From Nostoc spongiaeforme FACHB-130 (GTDB taxonomy: Bacteria > Cyanobacteriota > Cyanobacteriia > Cyanobacteriales > Nostocaceae), in contig NZ_JACJTB010000001.1 in NCBI RefSeq assembly GCF_014698475.1, forward strand, positions 496,001-560,000: a stretch of 64,000 nt of DNA, written 5' to 3'. The translations under genes were made by a program, and so were the position numbers. Below, piece after piece: positions 36,006 through 45,803 of this stretch. The notes beneath the pieces are model-generated. The model saw only the letters and a program-made list of their open reading frames with translations. It had not been told where the DNA came from and did no database searches. Position 1 is the first letter of the stretch; each line of letters starts with the position of its first letter.

Positions 36006-37199
36006 TTAACTTTTAACAGAAGATTGTTTATCACTAGCAATAATATGAATATCAATATTTTTCAATAAACGAACTAATTTTTGGGTTAATGAACCTTTAA
36101 ACAGAATTTGCCAACGCGATCGCTGGCTTTCTCCGATGACAATTTGGGTAATGCGGTATTTCTCTGCAACTTCAGCGATCGCTTGAGCGATGTTACCATT
36201 GGTGACGCGAAGAAAAGTACCTGTAAATTCTTGACATAGCTTTTCACAGTTGTGAATGTGTAAACTTTCTTCCTTATTTAAAAAACGCTCAGGATCAGCA
36301 ACAAACACAACATACAGTGGTGCATTCATATAATTAGCCAATCTCGCACCACGGCGCAATAATTGTAATGAATTTGGGTAAGTAGATACACAGACTAAAA
36401 CTCTCTCGTGGATGTTGCAAAATTGTCCATTAGGACTAGAGGCGATCGCATCTTCTTCGATGTTGTCGGCTACCTCTCGCAAAGCCAATTCTCGTAAAGC
36501 AATCAAATTCCGGCGCTGAAAAAAGTTATCTAAAGATTGTTGGATTTTTGACTGCTCGTAAATTTTCCCTTCCAATAATCGCTCTTGCAGAGTTTCGGGT
36601 GTCACATCTACTACTACCACTTCGTCTGCTGCTTCTAAAATCCTATCTGGAACTCGTTCTCGTACCACCACCCCCGTAATTCTTGCTACCAAATCATTGA
36701 GACTTTCTAAATGCTGCACATTCATCGTAGAGTAAACATCAATACCCGCAGCCAAAATCACTTCCACATCTTGGTAGCGTTTTTCCCGTGGGGAACCAGG
36801 AACATTGGTATGAGCCAGTTCATCAACTAAAACCAATTGGGATTTAGACGCATAAGAGCTAGTTCCTAAACATCGCTGTAAAATCGCCTCGGTATCCATT
36901 TCTGTCAGCGTCAACCCACCTCTAGCAATTTGCTGACGCGGAATAATTTCTAATCCTGCGGCTTTTTCTGCTGTTTCTTTGCGTCCGTGGGTTTCTAACA
37001 GTCCAATAACTACATCTATTCCTTCTTGTTTGAGTGCATTTCCTTCCTCTAACATTCGATAGGTTTTACCCACGCCAGGAGCCATCCCAATAAAGATTTT
37101 ATGTTTGCCTCGACGCGCTGGGTAAGAAGAATTGATAGCTACACCTGAATTAGTTTGGTCTAACATAAGAATGCTATGTGAAGATGCGATCGCTCTCAT
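36006..37199 (-). CDS. kdpD: Short KdpD: KdpD sensor domain plus universal-stress domain, no kinase
   Basis: Residues about 30-235 are the KdpD N-terminal domain, with Walker A IGMAPGVGKTYRMLEEG, ELAHTNVPGSPREKRYQDVE and YSTMNVQHLESLND. Residues about 255-390 are a Usp-like domain (RVLVCVSTYPNSLQLLRRGA, QIVIGESQRSRWQILFKGSL). The membrane segment, GAF, HisKA and ATPase domains of full KdpD are absent: 397 residues against about 900. Such short KdpD proteins are known from Anabaena kdp operons. It presumably needs a partner kinase to regulate potassium transport. No kdpE is in the window. An antisense gene lies between it and kdpC. Confidence 0.88.
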   Translation of the reverse strand: MRAIASSHSILMLDQTNSGVAINSSYPARRGKHKIFIGMAPGVGKTYRMLEEGNALKQEGIDVVIGLLETHGRKETAEKAAGLEIIPRQQIARGGLTLTEMDTEAILQRCLGTSSYASKSQLVLVDELAHTNVPGSPREKRYQDVEVILAAGIDVYSTMNVQHLESLNDLVARITGVVVRERVPDRILEAADEVVVVDVTPETLQERLLEGKIYEQSKIQQSLDNFFQRRNLIALRELALREVADNIEEDAIASSPNGQFCNIHERVLVCVSTYPNSLQLLRRGARLANYMNAPLYVVFVADPERFLNKEESLHIHNCEKLCQEFTGTFLRVTNGNIAQAIAEVAEKYRITQIVIGESQRSRWQILFKGSLTQKLVRLLKNIDIHIIASDKQSSVKS

Positions 37200-37254
37200 C
37201 CATTCAAGAGAGCTACCCTAGAATTACTGTACAATCTCCAGAGGATTTGCTGAA

Positions 37255-37713
37255 ATGAGTAAATTGATGTTACCAAATCTTCAGGGTAGGCAAATGGGGC
37301 AAGTTATAGTTACCCTCACCGTGACAAATCGTATTGATCGAGTTTTAGCCCAGCGAGGCTTTATTCCAGAAGCAGAAGTTCGCTCTTGTGAATTAGAAAA
37401 CGTTTTGGTTGACACAGGTGCAACTTTACTTTGTTTACCCGCTAATATTATTAGTCAATTAGGTTTAGTTCCAGGTGGAGAAGCCCAGGTAGAAACTACT
37501 GCTGGAGTACAACAAGGACGAATATTCCGAGATGTGGAAGTAAGTATTGGAGAACGCCAAGGAACATTTGATTGTTTGGAACTCACAGAAGTATCTTATG
37601 CTCTTTTAGGTGTTACGCCTATGGAAGTTTTAGGATTAGAACCAGACTTAAGAAATCGTAAGTTGCGGGTTTTACCGATGAATTCTGAGCAAACTTACCT
37701 GAGTGTATTGTAG
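37255..37713 (+). CDS. Retropepsin-like aspartic protease (clan AA), 152 aa
   Basis: The single-domain aspartyl-protease fold is seen in the ENVLVDTGATLLCLPANIIS motif (DTGA, about residues 58-61) and the later YALLGVTPMEVLGLEPDL, which matches the second conserved hydrophobic-Gly segment. There is no signal peptide. One DTGA per chain implies a homodimeric active site as in retroviral proteases; cyanobacteria have many such small proteins of unknown substrate. It is on the opposite strand between kdpC and kdpD, sharing a divergent promoter region (37200-37254) with kdpD. Confidence 0.8.
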   Translation: MSKLMLPNLQGRQMGQVIVTLTVTNRIDRVLAQRGFIPEAEVRSCELENVLVDTGATLLCLPANIISQLGLVPGGEAQVETTAGVQQGRIFRDVEVSIGERQGTFDCLELTEVSYALLGVTPMEVLGLEPDLRNRKLRVLPMNSEQTYLSVL

Positions 37714-37755
37714 GCGATCGCACTGCTCAAGCCCTTTGTAAAGAAGTACAATTTT

Positions 37756-38358
37756 TCATTGATTTAACTTCCGATTAATATCTTGCAAATCAAGCGCATA
37801 ATTCAAGCGGAGAATATTAATTCCTGGTTCGCCGAAAATCCATAAAAATCTGCCATCAGTAAACTTATTTAGTAAAGGAATGATGTCATCTTCTTTGATA
37901 CCACGAGCATTAGCTACTCTTGGTAGTTGTTCTCTGGCGGCTTTGAGGGAAATATGTGGATCTATACCTGAACCAGAGGTATAAATTAAATCTTCACTTG
38001 GTTGAATACTTTGTTCTTGATATTGAGTAGCTTGTTCAGTTACACGGTTGAGTAACTCTGGGTTACTGGGAGCCAGATTACTACCACCAGATATACCATT
38101 TGGTTTTGCCTTTCTACCTTGACTATATCTGACGGCGCTGGGACGACCTTGAAAATAGCGATCGTCTGTAAATATCTGACCAATTAAAGTTGAGCCAATG
38201 GGCTTATCATCTATATTTAATACGATGCTGCCATTAGCTTGAAACGGAAATAAACCTTGACCGATAATTAAGATTGCTAAAGGATAAATTAGTGCTGTTA
38301 GCAACCATAATATCAACGTCATACGCATTGCTCTGAGAGCTTCTCGAATAATTACCAT
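37756..38358 (-). CDS. kdpC: K+-transporting ATPase subunit C
   Basis: A single N-terminal membrane helix (about 13-35) precedes the periplasmic KdpC domain with FQGRPSAVRYSQGRKAKPNG, SGSGIDPHISLKAAREQLPR and DGRFLWIFGEPGINILRLN near the C-terminus. KdpC stabilises the KdpFABC complex and helps high-affinity K+ binding. The length, 200 residues, is normal. It is 30 bases downstream of kdpG in the same direction. Confidence 0.95.
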   Translation of the reverse strand: MVIIREALRAMRMTLILWLLTALIYPLAILIIGQGLFPFQANGSIVLNIDDKPIGSTLIGQIFTDDRYFQGRPSAVRYSQGRKAKPNGISGGSNLAPSNPELLNRVTEQATQYQEQSIQPSEDLIYTSGSGIDPHISLKAAREQLPRVANARGIKEDDIIPLLNKFTDGRFLWIFGEPGINILRLNYALDLQDINRKLNQ

Positions 38359-38388
38359 AATAATTGTTGAGTGTTGAGGATTAAGTTT

Positions 38389-38616
38389 TTAAAAGCGTTC
38401 TGGCTGAAAAAACACCACAAATAAGTAAATAATCAGCCCTAAAAGAATGGCAGATAAAACACCATAAGCCCAAGTAAATTGAATTTGTAATGTGTTATTG
38501 CTGGCTGCATAAGCTACACGAGAAAGTCCTAAATTAATTCCAATTACAATCAAAATTCCGATAACAAATTTTTGTTTACGCCATTGTCGCATTAAATCCA
38601 TAAACTCTTTATTCAT
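38389..38616 (-). CDS. kdpG: KdpG/KdpF-like small membrane protein of the Kdp complex
   Basis: The 75-residue protein has two membrane helices, about 17-37 and 50-69, and ends LLGLIIYLFVVFFQPERF. The last helix resembles KdpF (a single-helix lipid-like stabiliser of KdpA/B), while the first part is an extra cyanobacterial segment. A gene of this size between kdpB and kdpC is called kdpG in Anabaena kdpABGCD operons. The exact role is not known. Confidence 0.8.
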   Translation of the reverse strand: MNKEFMDLMRQWRKQKFVIGILIVIGINLGLSRVAYAASNNTLQIQFTWAYGVLSAILLGLIIYLFVVFFQPERF

Positions 38617-38762
38617 ACTTATCTGCTAATTTCCCTCACTAACAGGGTAAAAAATTAAAATTGGTCAATAGCAAAGTGCTGAGTGCTGAGTAGTCAATAT
38701 AAATTAAGATTTTTGGTGATTTTTGCTTAAGTCGTTAGAAATTTCCCACTTCACACTTACTT

Positions 38763-40868
38763 CTATGCCAAGCCGACTGCGGTAATCAATAAATCTATGA
38801 TTTTAATGGCAATAAATGGTGCAATTAACCCACCTAAGCCATAAATTAAAATATTACGTTTTAATAGTTGATTTGCTGTCAACGGGCGGAATTTTACACC
38901 TTTTAAAGCTAAGGGAATTAACGCCGGAATAATCAGCGCATTGTAAATGAGTGCCGATAGTACCGCCGAATTCGTACTAGTTAAATTCATAATATTGAGA
39001 CTTTGCAGATTAGCGGCTGCAAAAATTACTGGGATAATTGCAAAATACTTAGCAATATCATTAGCAATTGAAAATGTGGTTAATGCCCCACGGGTAATCA
39101 GCAATTGTTTACCAATACTGACAATATCGATGAGTTTGGTGGGATCAGAGTCCAAATCAACCATGTTGGCTGCTTCTTTAGCTGCTTGTGTACCTGTATT
39201 CATAGCGACACCAACATTTGCCTGTGCTAAGGCGGGAGCGTCGTTAGTTCCGTCGCCTGTCATTGCTACTAGTTTGCCTTCGGCTTGTTCTTTTTGAATG
39301 ACGCTGATTTTATCTTCTGGTGTGGCTTCAGCAATAAAATCATCGACACCAGCTTCTTGGGCAATTACAGATGCGGTAATGTGGTTGTCTCCGGTGAGCA
39401 TTACAGTATACACACCCATCCGGCGTAACTGGGCAAAACGCTCACGAATACCGGGTTTAACAATGTCTTTGAGATAGATGACACCGTAAATTTCTTGATC
39501 TAAGCAAACCGCTAACGGTGTACCTCCTTGTTGGGAGACTCGCTGGTATGCGGTATCTAATTCTGGAGTATCTCGGCCGTTGCGCGATCGCACAAATCCT
39601 TGAATTGCTCCGACTGCACCTTTGCGGACTTCTCGTCCATTGGCTAAATTTGTACCACTCATCCGGGTTTTAGCAGAAAATTCCACGGCGGTGGCACGGC
39701 TGGGATCAAAATCTAGCCTTGCGCCTAATCTTTCTGCCAGCCGCACAATCGATTTACCTTCTGGTGTATCGTCAAAGATGCTGGCAATTAAGGCAATATA
39801 AGCCACTTCCTGCATAGAATGACCGTTAATTGGAATAAATTCTTCCGCTAAACGATTACCCAGGGTAATTGTGCCGGTTTTATCTAAAACTAACGTATTG
39901 ACATCACCACAGGCTTCTACCGCCCGTCCAGAGGTAGCAATCACATTATATTGGGCAACTCGATCCATCCCTGCAATCCCGATGGCGCTGAGTAAACCAC
40001 CGATGGTTGTGGGGATCAAGGCGACTAATAAAGCAATTAAAACGGGGATGCTAATTGGACTTTGAACGTAGTAGGCAAAGGCTGGCAAGGTAGCCACTAC
40101 AAACAGGAATATTAAGCTTAATACGGACAGTAATACTGTTAAAGCAACTTCATTTGGTGTTTTGCTGCGTTCTGCACCTTCGACTAATGTAATCATCCGA
40201 TCAATAAAACCTTTGCCGGGATCAGCTGTGACGCGGATGATTAATTCGTCAGAGATGATGCGTGTACCACCTGTTACGGAACTTGCTACGTCTGAACCTG
40301 ATTCTTTGAGGACTGGTGCAGATTCCCCGGTAATGGCTGATTCATCCACCGAGGCGACACCCATAATTACTTCCCCATCGGCGGGGATGATATCGCCAGC
40401 CACAATATATACGTTGTCACCTTGTCTGAGGCTAGTGGAAGGAACTTCGGAGATTGAACCATCAGAGGCGAGTTTTTTGGCGATGGTTTCTGATTGGGTC
40501 GATCGCAACGCATCAGCTTGGGCTTTACCACGTCCTTCGGCAACAGCTTCAGCAAAATTAGCAAACCACACTGTAAAAAACAAAATTCCGGTGAGGATAC
40601 CGTTAAACAGTTGGGGATTTCGCTGTTGGGTGGGGCCGAATAAGTTGGGATCAATCGTTACAGCCAAGGTAATCAGCGTACCAATCCACACCACAAACAT
40701 CACCGGATTTTTAATGGCGGCGATGGGATTGAGCTTGATAAAAGCATCCTTGATGGCTCTCAAATAAATTCCTTTGTTATCGATTCTGGCCTTTTTCCGC
40801 GCCTGACGGCGATCGCTCGGACGCAGTTTTGTGTTTTTTGATTTTTGGGTAGGTGCCACTTGGTTCAT
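38763..40868 (-). CDS. kdpB: K+-transporting P-type ATPase subunit B
   Basis: P-type ATPase motifs are complete: TGES in the actuator domain, phosphorylation site Asp329 in [15 protein letters not shown], and [20 protein letters not shown]. The K+-pump-specific [20 protein letters not shown] and the seven membrane helices are present. The start chosen is ATG 40868 (701 residues, MNQVAPTQK). The frame stays open upstream to 41018 through C-rich repeats, giving 50 Pro/Leu/Cys residues that are not family-like. KdpB hydrolyses ATP to drive K+ uptake through KdpA. The 146-base spacer to kdpG contains AGTGCTGAGTGCTGAGT repeats. Confidence 0.95.
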   Translation of the reverse strand: MNQVAPTQKSKNTKLRPSDRRQARKKARIDNKGIYLRAIKDAFIKLNPIAAIKNPVMFVVWIGTLITLAVTIDPNLFGPTQQRNPQLFNGILTGILFFTVWFANFAEAVAEGRGKAQADALRSTQSETIAKKLASDGSISEVPSTSLRQGDNVYIVAGDIIPADGEVIMGVASVDESAITGESAPVLKESGSDVASSVTGGTRIISDELIIRVTADPGKGFIDRMITLVEGAERSKTPNEVALTVLLSVLSLIFLFVVATLPAFAYYVQSPISIPVLIALLVALIPTTIGGLLSAIGIAGMDRVAQYNVIATSGRAVEACGDVNTLVLDKTGTITLGNRLAEEFIPINGHSMQEVAYIALIASIFDDTPEGKSIVRLAERLGARLDFDPSRATAVEFSAKTRMSGTNLANGREVRKGAVGAIQGFVRSRNGRDTPELDTAYQRVSQQGGTPLAVCLDQEIYGVIYLKDIVKPGIRERFAQLRRMGVYTVMLTGDNHITASVIAQEAGVDDFIAEATPEDKISVIQKEQAEGKLVAMTGDGTNDAPALAQANVGVAMNTGTQAAKEAANMVDLDSDPTKLIDIVSIGKQLLITRGALTTFSIANDIAKYFAIIPVIFAAANLQSLNIMNLTSTNSAVLSALIYNALIIPALIPLALKGVKFRPLTANQLLKRNILIYGLGGLIAPFIAIKIIDLLITAVGLA

Positions 40869-40872
40869 ATAG

Positions 40873-41146
40873 TTGAGTGGTGCAAGGGGATGGGGGAAGG
40901 GGTGCGGGGGGCAGGGGGGCAGGGGGCAGGGGGGCAGGGGGCAGGGGGGCAGGGGGCAGGGGGGCAGGGTGCGGGGGGGCAAGGGGGATAAGGGGGATAA
41001 GGGGGACAAGGGAGACAAGGGAGTAATTTTCTATTTCTACCTTGTCTACCCCCTCTACCTTGTCTACCCCCACTACCTTGTCTACCCCCTCTACCTTGTC
41101 TACCCCCACTCCCCACTCCCCACTCCCCACTCCCCACTCCCCACCC
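40873..41146. repeat. Composite tandem-repeat block between kdpA and kdpB
   Basis: Three repeat families adjoin. (i) 40911-40970: four 15-base units GCAGGGGGGCAGGGG on the + strand. (ii) 41037-41108: four exact 18-base units CTACCTTGTCTACCCCC with a final T or A. (iii) 41109-41143: about five heptamers CTCCCCA, an STRR-type repeat. Between (i) and (ii) lies GGGGGATAAGGGGGACAAGG-type sequence. The block begins directly after the kdpA stop and ends four bases before the kdpB start, so it forms the whole intercistronic leader of kdpB; the G-rich strand could form quadruplexes. Confidence 0.9.
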
Positions 41147-42832
41147 CTAACTGCCAGATGCTAGTTTAAATCCTTCGGCGATGGGGCCTAGGGCTAAAAC
41201 GGGGAAAAATGTCAAGACTCCTAAAATCAGTACTATACCAGCAGTCACTGTGGTGAAGAGTAGGGAATCGGTTTTGAGGGTTCCTGGTGTTTCTGGTGTG
41301 GTTGGTTTGCGGGACATATTATCAGCTAACAGTAAGATGGCAATCATCGGGATGTAGCGCCCTGCCAACATACTCAAACTGGTGCTGAAGTTCCACCACA
41401 GGGTATTATCGGCGAGTTTTTCTAAGCCAGAACCGTTATTGGCGGCGGCTGAAGCATATTCATAAACAACTTGGGAAATTCCATGAAAGCCTGGGTTAGT
41501 AATGCCAGACAAAGAAAAGGGATAAGCTAAGGCGATCGCACTGGGAATTAAAATCACAATGGGGTGAATCAACAGCACAACACTGGCGAGAACGATTTCG
41601 CGCTTTTCGATTTTGCGTCCTAAAAATTCTGGTGTGCGTCCCACCATCAACCCCGTTAAAAACACCGTGAGAATTAAGTAAATCAGCAAGTAAGCGATCC
41701 CTGTACCCTGTCCTCCCCAAATAATCTGCACAAATAAATTAAATAATGTCGCAAATAATCCTTGGGGCATTAAAGAATCCAGCATTCCATTGACTGCGCC
41801 TGTCATGGTGGCGGTGGTAGTCACAGCCCACAATGCTGTCTGCACAACTCCAAATCTGGCTTCTTTACCTTCTAAGTTCGGCAAATCTGCTACTAAGTTG
41901 GCATTCACCAGGGGATTTCCTTGCAGTTCGCCAGTGACTGTCACCCACACTAAAATTACGAAGGCGGTAAACACCATCCAAAACAACAGCCAAGCTTGTT
42001 TGAAGTTTTTCGCAAAGATCCCGTAGGTAAATATCAACGCTGAGGGAATGGCAATCATGGCGATGAGTTCAATAAAGTTAGATGCGCCATTGGGGTTTTC
42101 AAAGGGATGAGCAGAATTCGCCGCAAAGAAACCACCACCATTCTCACCCAGCATCTTAATCATCTCAAAGGAAGCAACAGGGCCTCTAGATATATATTGG
42201 GTGCTGCCTTCTAGAGTTTCCACAATTAATGGTTTATCTAGGGTTTGCGGTACGCCCAAGAAAACAAGCGCGATCGCTCCCACTAGGGAAATCGGTAGTA
42301 ATATTCTGGTAATACCACGAGTCAGGTCAACATAAAAGTTACCCAATTTTTTGCTAGTCAAACCGCGAATAAAGGCGATCCCCACCGCCAACCCTGTACC
42401 AGCCGAAGTGAACATCAAAAAGCCTAACGCCGCGACTTGGCTGAAGTAACTGAGAGTATTTTCGGGGATGTAGTGCTGCTGATCGGTGTTGGTAACAAAA
42501 GAAATTACCGTGTGCAGTAATGTATGCCAACGAGGAGCGTAAAATCCATTGGGATTCCAAGGTAAAAATTTTTGAGTATGTATCAACCCAAAAACTAAAA
42601 TCCCCATCACCAGATTGCTAGACAGAATCGCTCGGATATACTGCCAGCCCGTCATATCATCTTTTCTATTCACACCTGCAACTAGATAAATACTGTGTTC
42701 TATCGGGTTCATCAGGGGATCAAGGATTGTTCTTTGTCCCAGGAACACACGCGCTATATATCTTCCCAAAATAGGTGCGATCGCTATGACAAGACACAGC
42801 GTCAAGCCAATTTGTAAAAAACCTTGTCCCAT
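41147..42832 (-). CDS. kdpA: K+-transporting ATPase subunit A (channel-like)
   Basis: This is a 561-residue integral membrane protein with about ten helices. Family motifs include [38 protein letters not shown], the selectivity-filter-like [34 protein letters not shown], and [20 protein letters not shown] near the C-terminus. KdpA binds and conducts K+ in the KdpFABC pump. ATG 42832 fits the family start. It is the first gene of the kdp set; the 400-base region upstream should carry the promoter, but I see no recognisable regulator site. Confidence 0.96.
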   Translation of the reverse strand: MGQGFLQIGLTLCLVIAIAPILGRYIARVFLGQRTILDPLMNPIEHSIYLVAGVNRKDDMTGWQYIRAILSSNLVMGILVFGLIHTQKFLPWNPNGFYAPRWHTLLHTVISFVTNTDQQHYIPENTLSYFSQVAALGFLMFTSAGTGLAVGIAFIRGLTSKKLGNFYVDLTRGITRILLPISLVGAIALVFLGVPQTLDKPLIVETLEGSTQYISRGPVASFEMIKMLGENGGGFFAANSAHPFENPNGASNFIELIAMIAIPSALIFTYGIFAKNFKQAWLLFWMVFTAFVILVWVTVTGELQGNPLVNANLVADLPNLEGKEARFGVVQTALWAVTTTATMTGAVNGMLDSLMPQGLFATLFNLFVQIIWGGQGTGIAYLLIYLILTVFLTGLMVGRTPEFLGRKIEKREIVLASVVLLIHPIVILIPSAIALAYPFSLSGITNPGFHGISQVVYEYASAAANNGSGLEKLADNTLWWNFSTSLSMLAGRYIPMIAILLLADNMSRKPTTPETPGTLKTDSLLFTTVTAGIVLILGVLTFFPVLALGPIAEGFKLASGS

Positions 42833-43234
42833 TTATTTTGCGCTCAGTTTAACTTAATACTCGAAAGCTAATTATTTTAGATATATGGCGGATTTTCACT
42901 TGAAGTATATAATCTATGTCTCCGGGTAGAGAAATAGACTTTTTTACTTCTAGATTCTGAATTCTGCTATAACAGTGAACTATTTGACGATGAGATTGTG
43001 AGCAAGTTGGCAATATTTTATTGAGTCTCAATACATCTATCTAGATTTACTCTGTTCATTCACTACAATTTTTTAGTTACTTTTTAAAGTTTCTGTCAAG
43101 AGTATTTAAAATCTAATCTGAGTGACTGATTGAGGTGGTGTGACAGCCCAATTTATGTAATTGCACTAATTTGATAGTAGTTTAAGATACTATTTCCAAT
43201 TCAATGGGGAATGTATGGTTGTTTGGTAATAACT
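42833..43234. other. Spacer upstream of kdpA
   Basis: There are 402 AT-rich bases between the kdpA start and the stop of the REC-kinase gene. No gene, no tandem repeat except AGTGCTGA-like units at the right end, and no clear operator. It should contain the kdp promoter. Confidence 0.5.
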
Positions 43235-44377
43235 TTAAGTACTGAGTGCTGAATGCTGAGTCATCAGCGATGCTTCCGCTTCCTCATTGTTGCAGGGAAG
43301 GGTGACAGTCACAATTGTATACTCTTGGGGCTTACTGTCAATTTTCAGGGTACCACCGTGCAGTTCTGCTAATTTTTTAGCAATGATTAAGCCTAGCCCA
43401 GAGCCTTGCTGTTCATGAAGTTTGCGCTCAAATTGCCGATAAGCACCTAATTCAGCAATTTGCTCTCGGCTCATCCCCCGGCCGCGATCGCTAAAAGATA
43501 CACTAAAAGTATGATTAACAGTCTTGGCTGTAATTTTAATCGGTGTACCACTGACAGAAAACTTTAAAGCATTATCTAGTAACTCTTCAATAATTCTGGT
43601 AATCTTGGTCAAAGAAATCTTGACAATACACGGTGATAAGTCAATTTGGATATCATTTTCTCTACCGGCATTTTTGACTCTTTCATCTATTAAATTAGTC
43701 AGTCCTGGTGTGGGAAATTCCGTTGACTGCTTTTGAATTTCGCAGACACGCTGCGGATCTGTCGCAATAATTTCTAGTTCTGCGTACAGTAAAAATTTTT
43801 GAATTAAATGAAATAAACGTTGACTTGATTGATGAATGAATTCTGCCATTTCTTTGATTGATGCTGCATCTAGCAGTTCACTTTCTTCCATCAGAATTTG
43901 CGAGAAACCTAAAATTCCATTAAGTGGAGTGCGTAATTCGTGAGGCAGTGACAAAGTAATACTAGTACGTAATTTATCGAGCTTATCTTGAGTTTGTTGA
44001 TAAATTGCTGTTTGTTTTTCTAACCGACAAGTAATAGCCGCTAATAATTCTGTTCGAGAAAATGGTTTAACAATGTAGTCATCAGCGCCTAAATCCATAC
44101 CTTTACGAAAGTCTGGTTTTTCTGATTTGGCCGTTAAAAAAATGAAGGGAATAATTGCTGTTCTCGGATTTTGGCGTAATTCTTTCAGTACTTCATAACC
44201 ATCGATTTCTGGCATCATTACATCACAGATTACCAAATCAGGAACTTCGGTTTGTGCTAACTGTAAACCAAAGTAACCATTTTCGGCAGTGATTACGTTA
44301 AAATTCTCTGCATAAAGTAAATCCACCAGATTTTGACGTACATTTATGTCATCTTCAATCACTAATATTTTATTCAT
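43235..44377 (-). CDS. Response regulator-histidine kinase (REC-HisKA-HATPase), 380 aa
   Basis: The receiver domain is at residues 3-120 with Asp52 (LVICDVMMPEIDGYE) and DDYIVKPF. The HisKA domain has His146 in [16 protein letters not shown], and the HATPase domain shows ELLDNALKF, FSDRGRGMS and GSGLGLIIAKKLAELHGG. There is no membrane helix. The last nine residues (MTQHSALST) are encoded by a CAGCATTCAGCACTCAG repeat and are probably an accretion. It lies 200 bases downstream of the REC-EAL gene, same strand, and the receivers of both are closely similar, so it likely belongs to the same phosphorelay cluster. Confidence 0.9.
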   Translation of the reverse strand: MNKILVIEDDINVRQNLVDLLYAENFNVITAENGYFGLQLAQTEVPDLVICDVMMPEIDGYEVLKELRQNPRTAIIPFIFLTAKSEKPDFRKGMDLGADDYIVKPFSRTELLAAITCRLEKQTAIYQQTQDKLDKLRTSITLSLPHELRTPLNGILGFSQILMEESELLDAASIKEMAEFIHQSSQRLFHLIQKFLLYAELEIIATDPQRVCEIQKQSTEFPTPGLTNLIDERVKNAGRENDIQIDLSPCIVKISLTKITRIIEELLDNALKFSVSGTPIKITAKTVNHTFSVSFSDRGRGMSREQIAELGAYRQFERKLHEQQGSGLGLIIAKKLAELHGGTLKIDSKPQEYTIVTVTLPCNNEEAEASLMTQHSALST

Positions 44378-44576
44378 ATATTTAATTAAATGTGAATAAA
44401 TATAAAATTTTTAAAATATATTTTAAATAGCTTCTATAAATGAGACATGACATAAATTTTTCGCTATATGCACCCATTTTGCTTCTAAATCACCAATTGA
44501 ATTATATATTTATCTTTCTTTAAGAAATACAAAAATTTCATGTATTCAAAACAAGGATTATAAATTTTACATAAAT

Positions 44577-45803
44577 TTAGATGTATAAATGTCTATTACT
44601 CCATAAAAAATTCTCAAACTCTGGTGCTGGTAATGGACGACTAAATAAAAAACCCTGCATATAATCACAGTGAGCATCGCGTAAAAAGTGCAATTCTTCT
44701 TCTGTTTCTACACCTTCAGCCACTACTTGCATATTCAGGTTATGCGCCATTTCAATTAAAGCTTTAGTAATAGCTGATTTTTGCCGATCAACAGCTACAT
44801 TATGAATAAAATAACGGTCGATTTTTAAGGTATTAATCGGTAAATTTTTGAGATATATGAGTGAAGAATAGCCTGTGCCAAAATCATCAATAGCGATTTT
44901 TAAACCTAAAGCTTGCAGTTTATTCATAGTAGCGATCGCACTATTGATATCTTGCATAATCATGCTTTCAGTCAGTTCGATTTCTAAATATTGGGGTTCC
45001 AGATGATTTATTTGTAAAAAATCAGTAATTTTTTTGAGTAAATCTGGATGATTAAATTCCATCACCGATAAGTTAACACTAATTTTCAAATAAGCAATCC
45101 CGACATCATGCCAAACCTTAATTTGTTTACAAACATTTTGTAATACCCATTGATCAATCGGGACAATTAAACCTGTAGATTCAGCAATTGGGATAAATTC
45201 TGTGGGCGTGACTAAACCTAATTCTGGACTTTGCCAACGTAATAAACTTTCAGCCGCGATGATTTGCCCAGAAGCGATATCAACGATTGGTTGATAATAA
45301 ACTTCAAATTCTTGAAATTTTTGTTTCTGCACCACCTGTTGCAAGTTCATTTCCAACAACTGAATTTTGGGTGAGATAGTCTTAGTAATATTCTTTGGAT
45401 GAGATAAATATTTTTTTAAAGTAGCCTGTCTTTCGAGACGGTTCATAATTGCACTTAACAATTCTGCCCGTGTAAATGGCTTAGTTAGATAATCATCTGC
45501 ACCCATATCCATACCTTGGCGAAAATCAGACTTGGCAGATTTGGCTGTCAAAAAAATAAAGGGAATTGTGGCTGTCAATGGGTCTTGTCGTAGTGCTGTT
45601 AACACTCCATAGCCATCAACTTCTGGCATCATCATGTCACATAAAATTAAGTCTGGAACCTCAGCAAATGCCAAATCTACCCCTGTTTTCCCATTAGCAG
45701 CAGCAATTGTTTGAAAATCCTCTGCTTCTAATAAATCTAAAAGGTTTTCCCGGACAGATTCTTCATCTTCAATTACCAAAATTTTAATCATCTTTTTCCT
45801 CAA
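44577..45803 (-). CDS. Response regulator with EAL (c-di-GMP phosphodiesterase) domain, 408 aa
   Basis: The N-terminal receiver has Asp56 ([15 protein letters not shown]) and the Lys of DDYLTKPF. The C-terminal EAL domain starts [20 protein letters not shown]; the signature reads ESLLRW instead of EALLRW, with the metal-binding Glu kept. [41 protein letters not shown] and MQGFLFSRP are all present, so c-di-GMP hydrolysis to pGpG is expected. Its 5' end overlaps the end of the multi-PAS kinase gene by 20 bases; an ATG at 45791 is an alternative start. It is the likely output partner of that kinase (inference). Confidence 0.92.
   Translation of the reverse strand: MRKKMIKILVIEDEESVRENLLDLLEAEDFQTIAAANGKTGVDLAFAEVPDLILCDMMMPEVDGYGVLTALRQDPLTATIPFIFLTAKSAKSDFRQGMDMGADDYLTKPFTRAELLSAIMNRLERQATLKKYLSHPKNITKTISPKIQLLEMNLQQVVQKQKFQEFEVYYQPIVDIASGQIIAAESLLRWQSPELGLVTPTEFIPIAESTGLIVPIDQWVLQNVCKQIKVWHDVGIAYLKISVNLSVMEFNHPDLLKKITDFLQINHLEPQYLEIELTESMIMQDINSAIATMNKLQALGLKIAIDDFGTGYSSLIYLKNLPINTLKIDRYFIHNVAVDRQKSAITKALIEMAHNLNMQVVAEGVETEEELHFLRDAHCDYMQGFLFSRPLPAPEFENFLWSNRHLYI

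Noticed and set aside
40162-40767. 201-codon open frame opposite kdpB
   Set aside because: It is antisense to the highly conserved kdpB coding region and has no sensible protein features; a shadow frame.
40868-41018. N-terminal Pro/Leu/Cys-rich extension of KdpB
   Set aside because: It is encoded by the C-rich tandem repeats and has no counterpart in KdpB proteins; ATG 40868 gives the family length.
40885-41146. CRISPR array between kdpA and kdpB
   Set aside because: Repeat units are directly adjacent without unique spacers of constant length, and no cas gene is near; these are simple tandem repeats.
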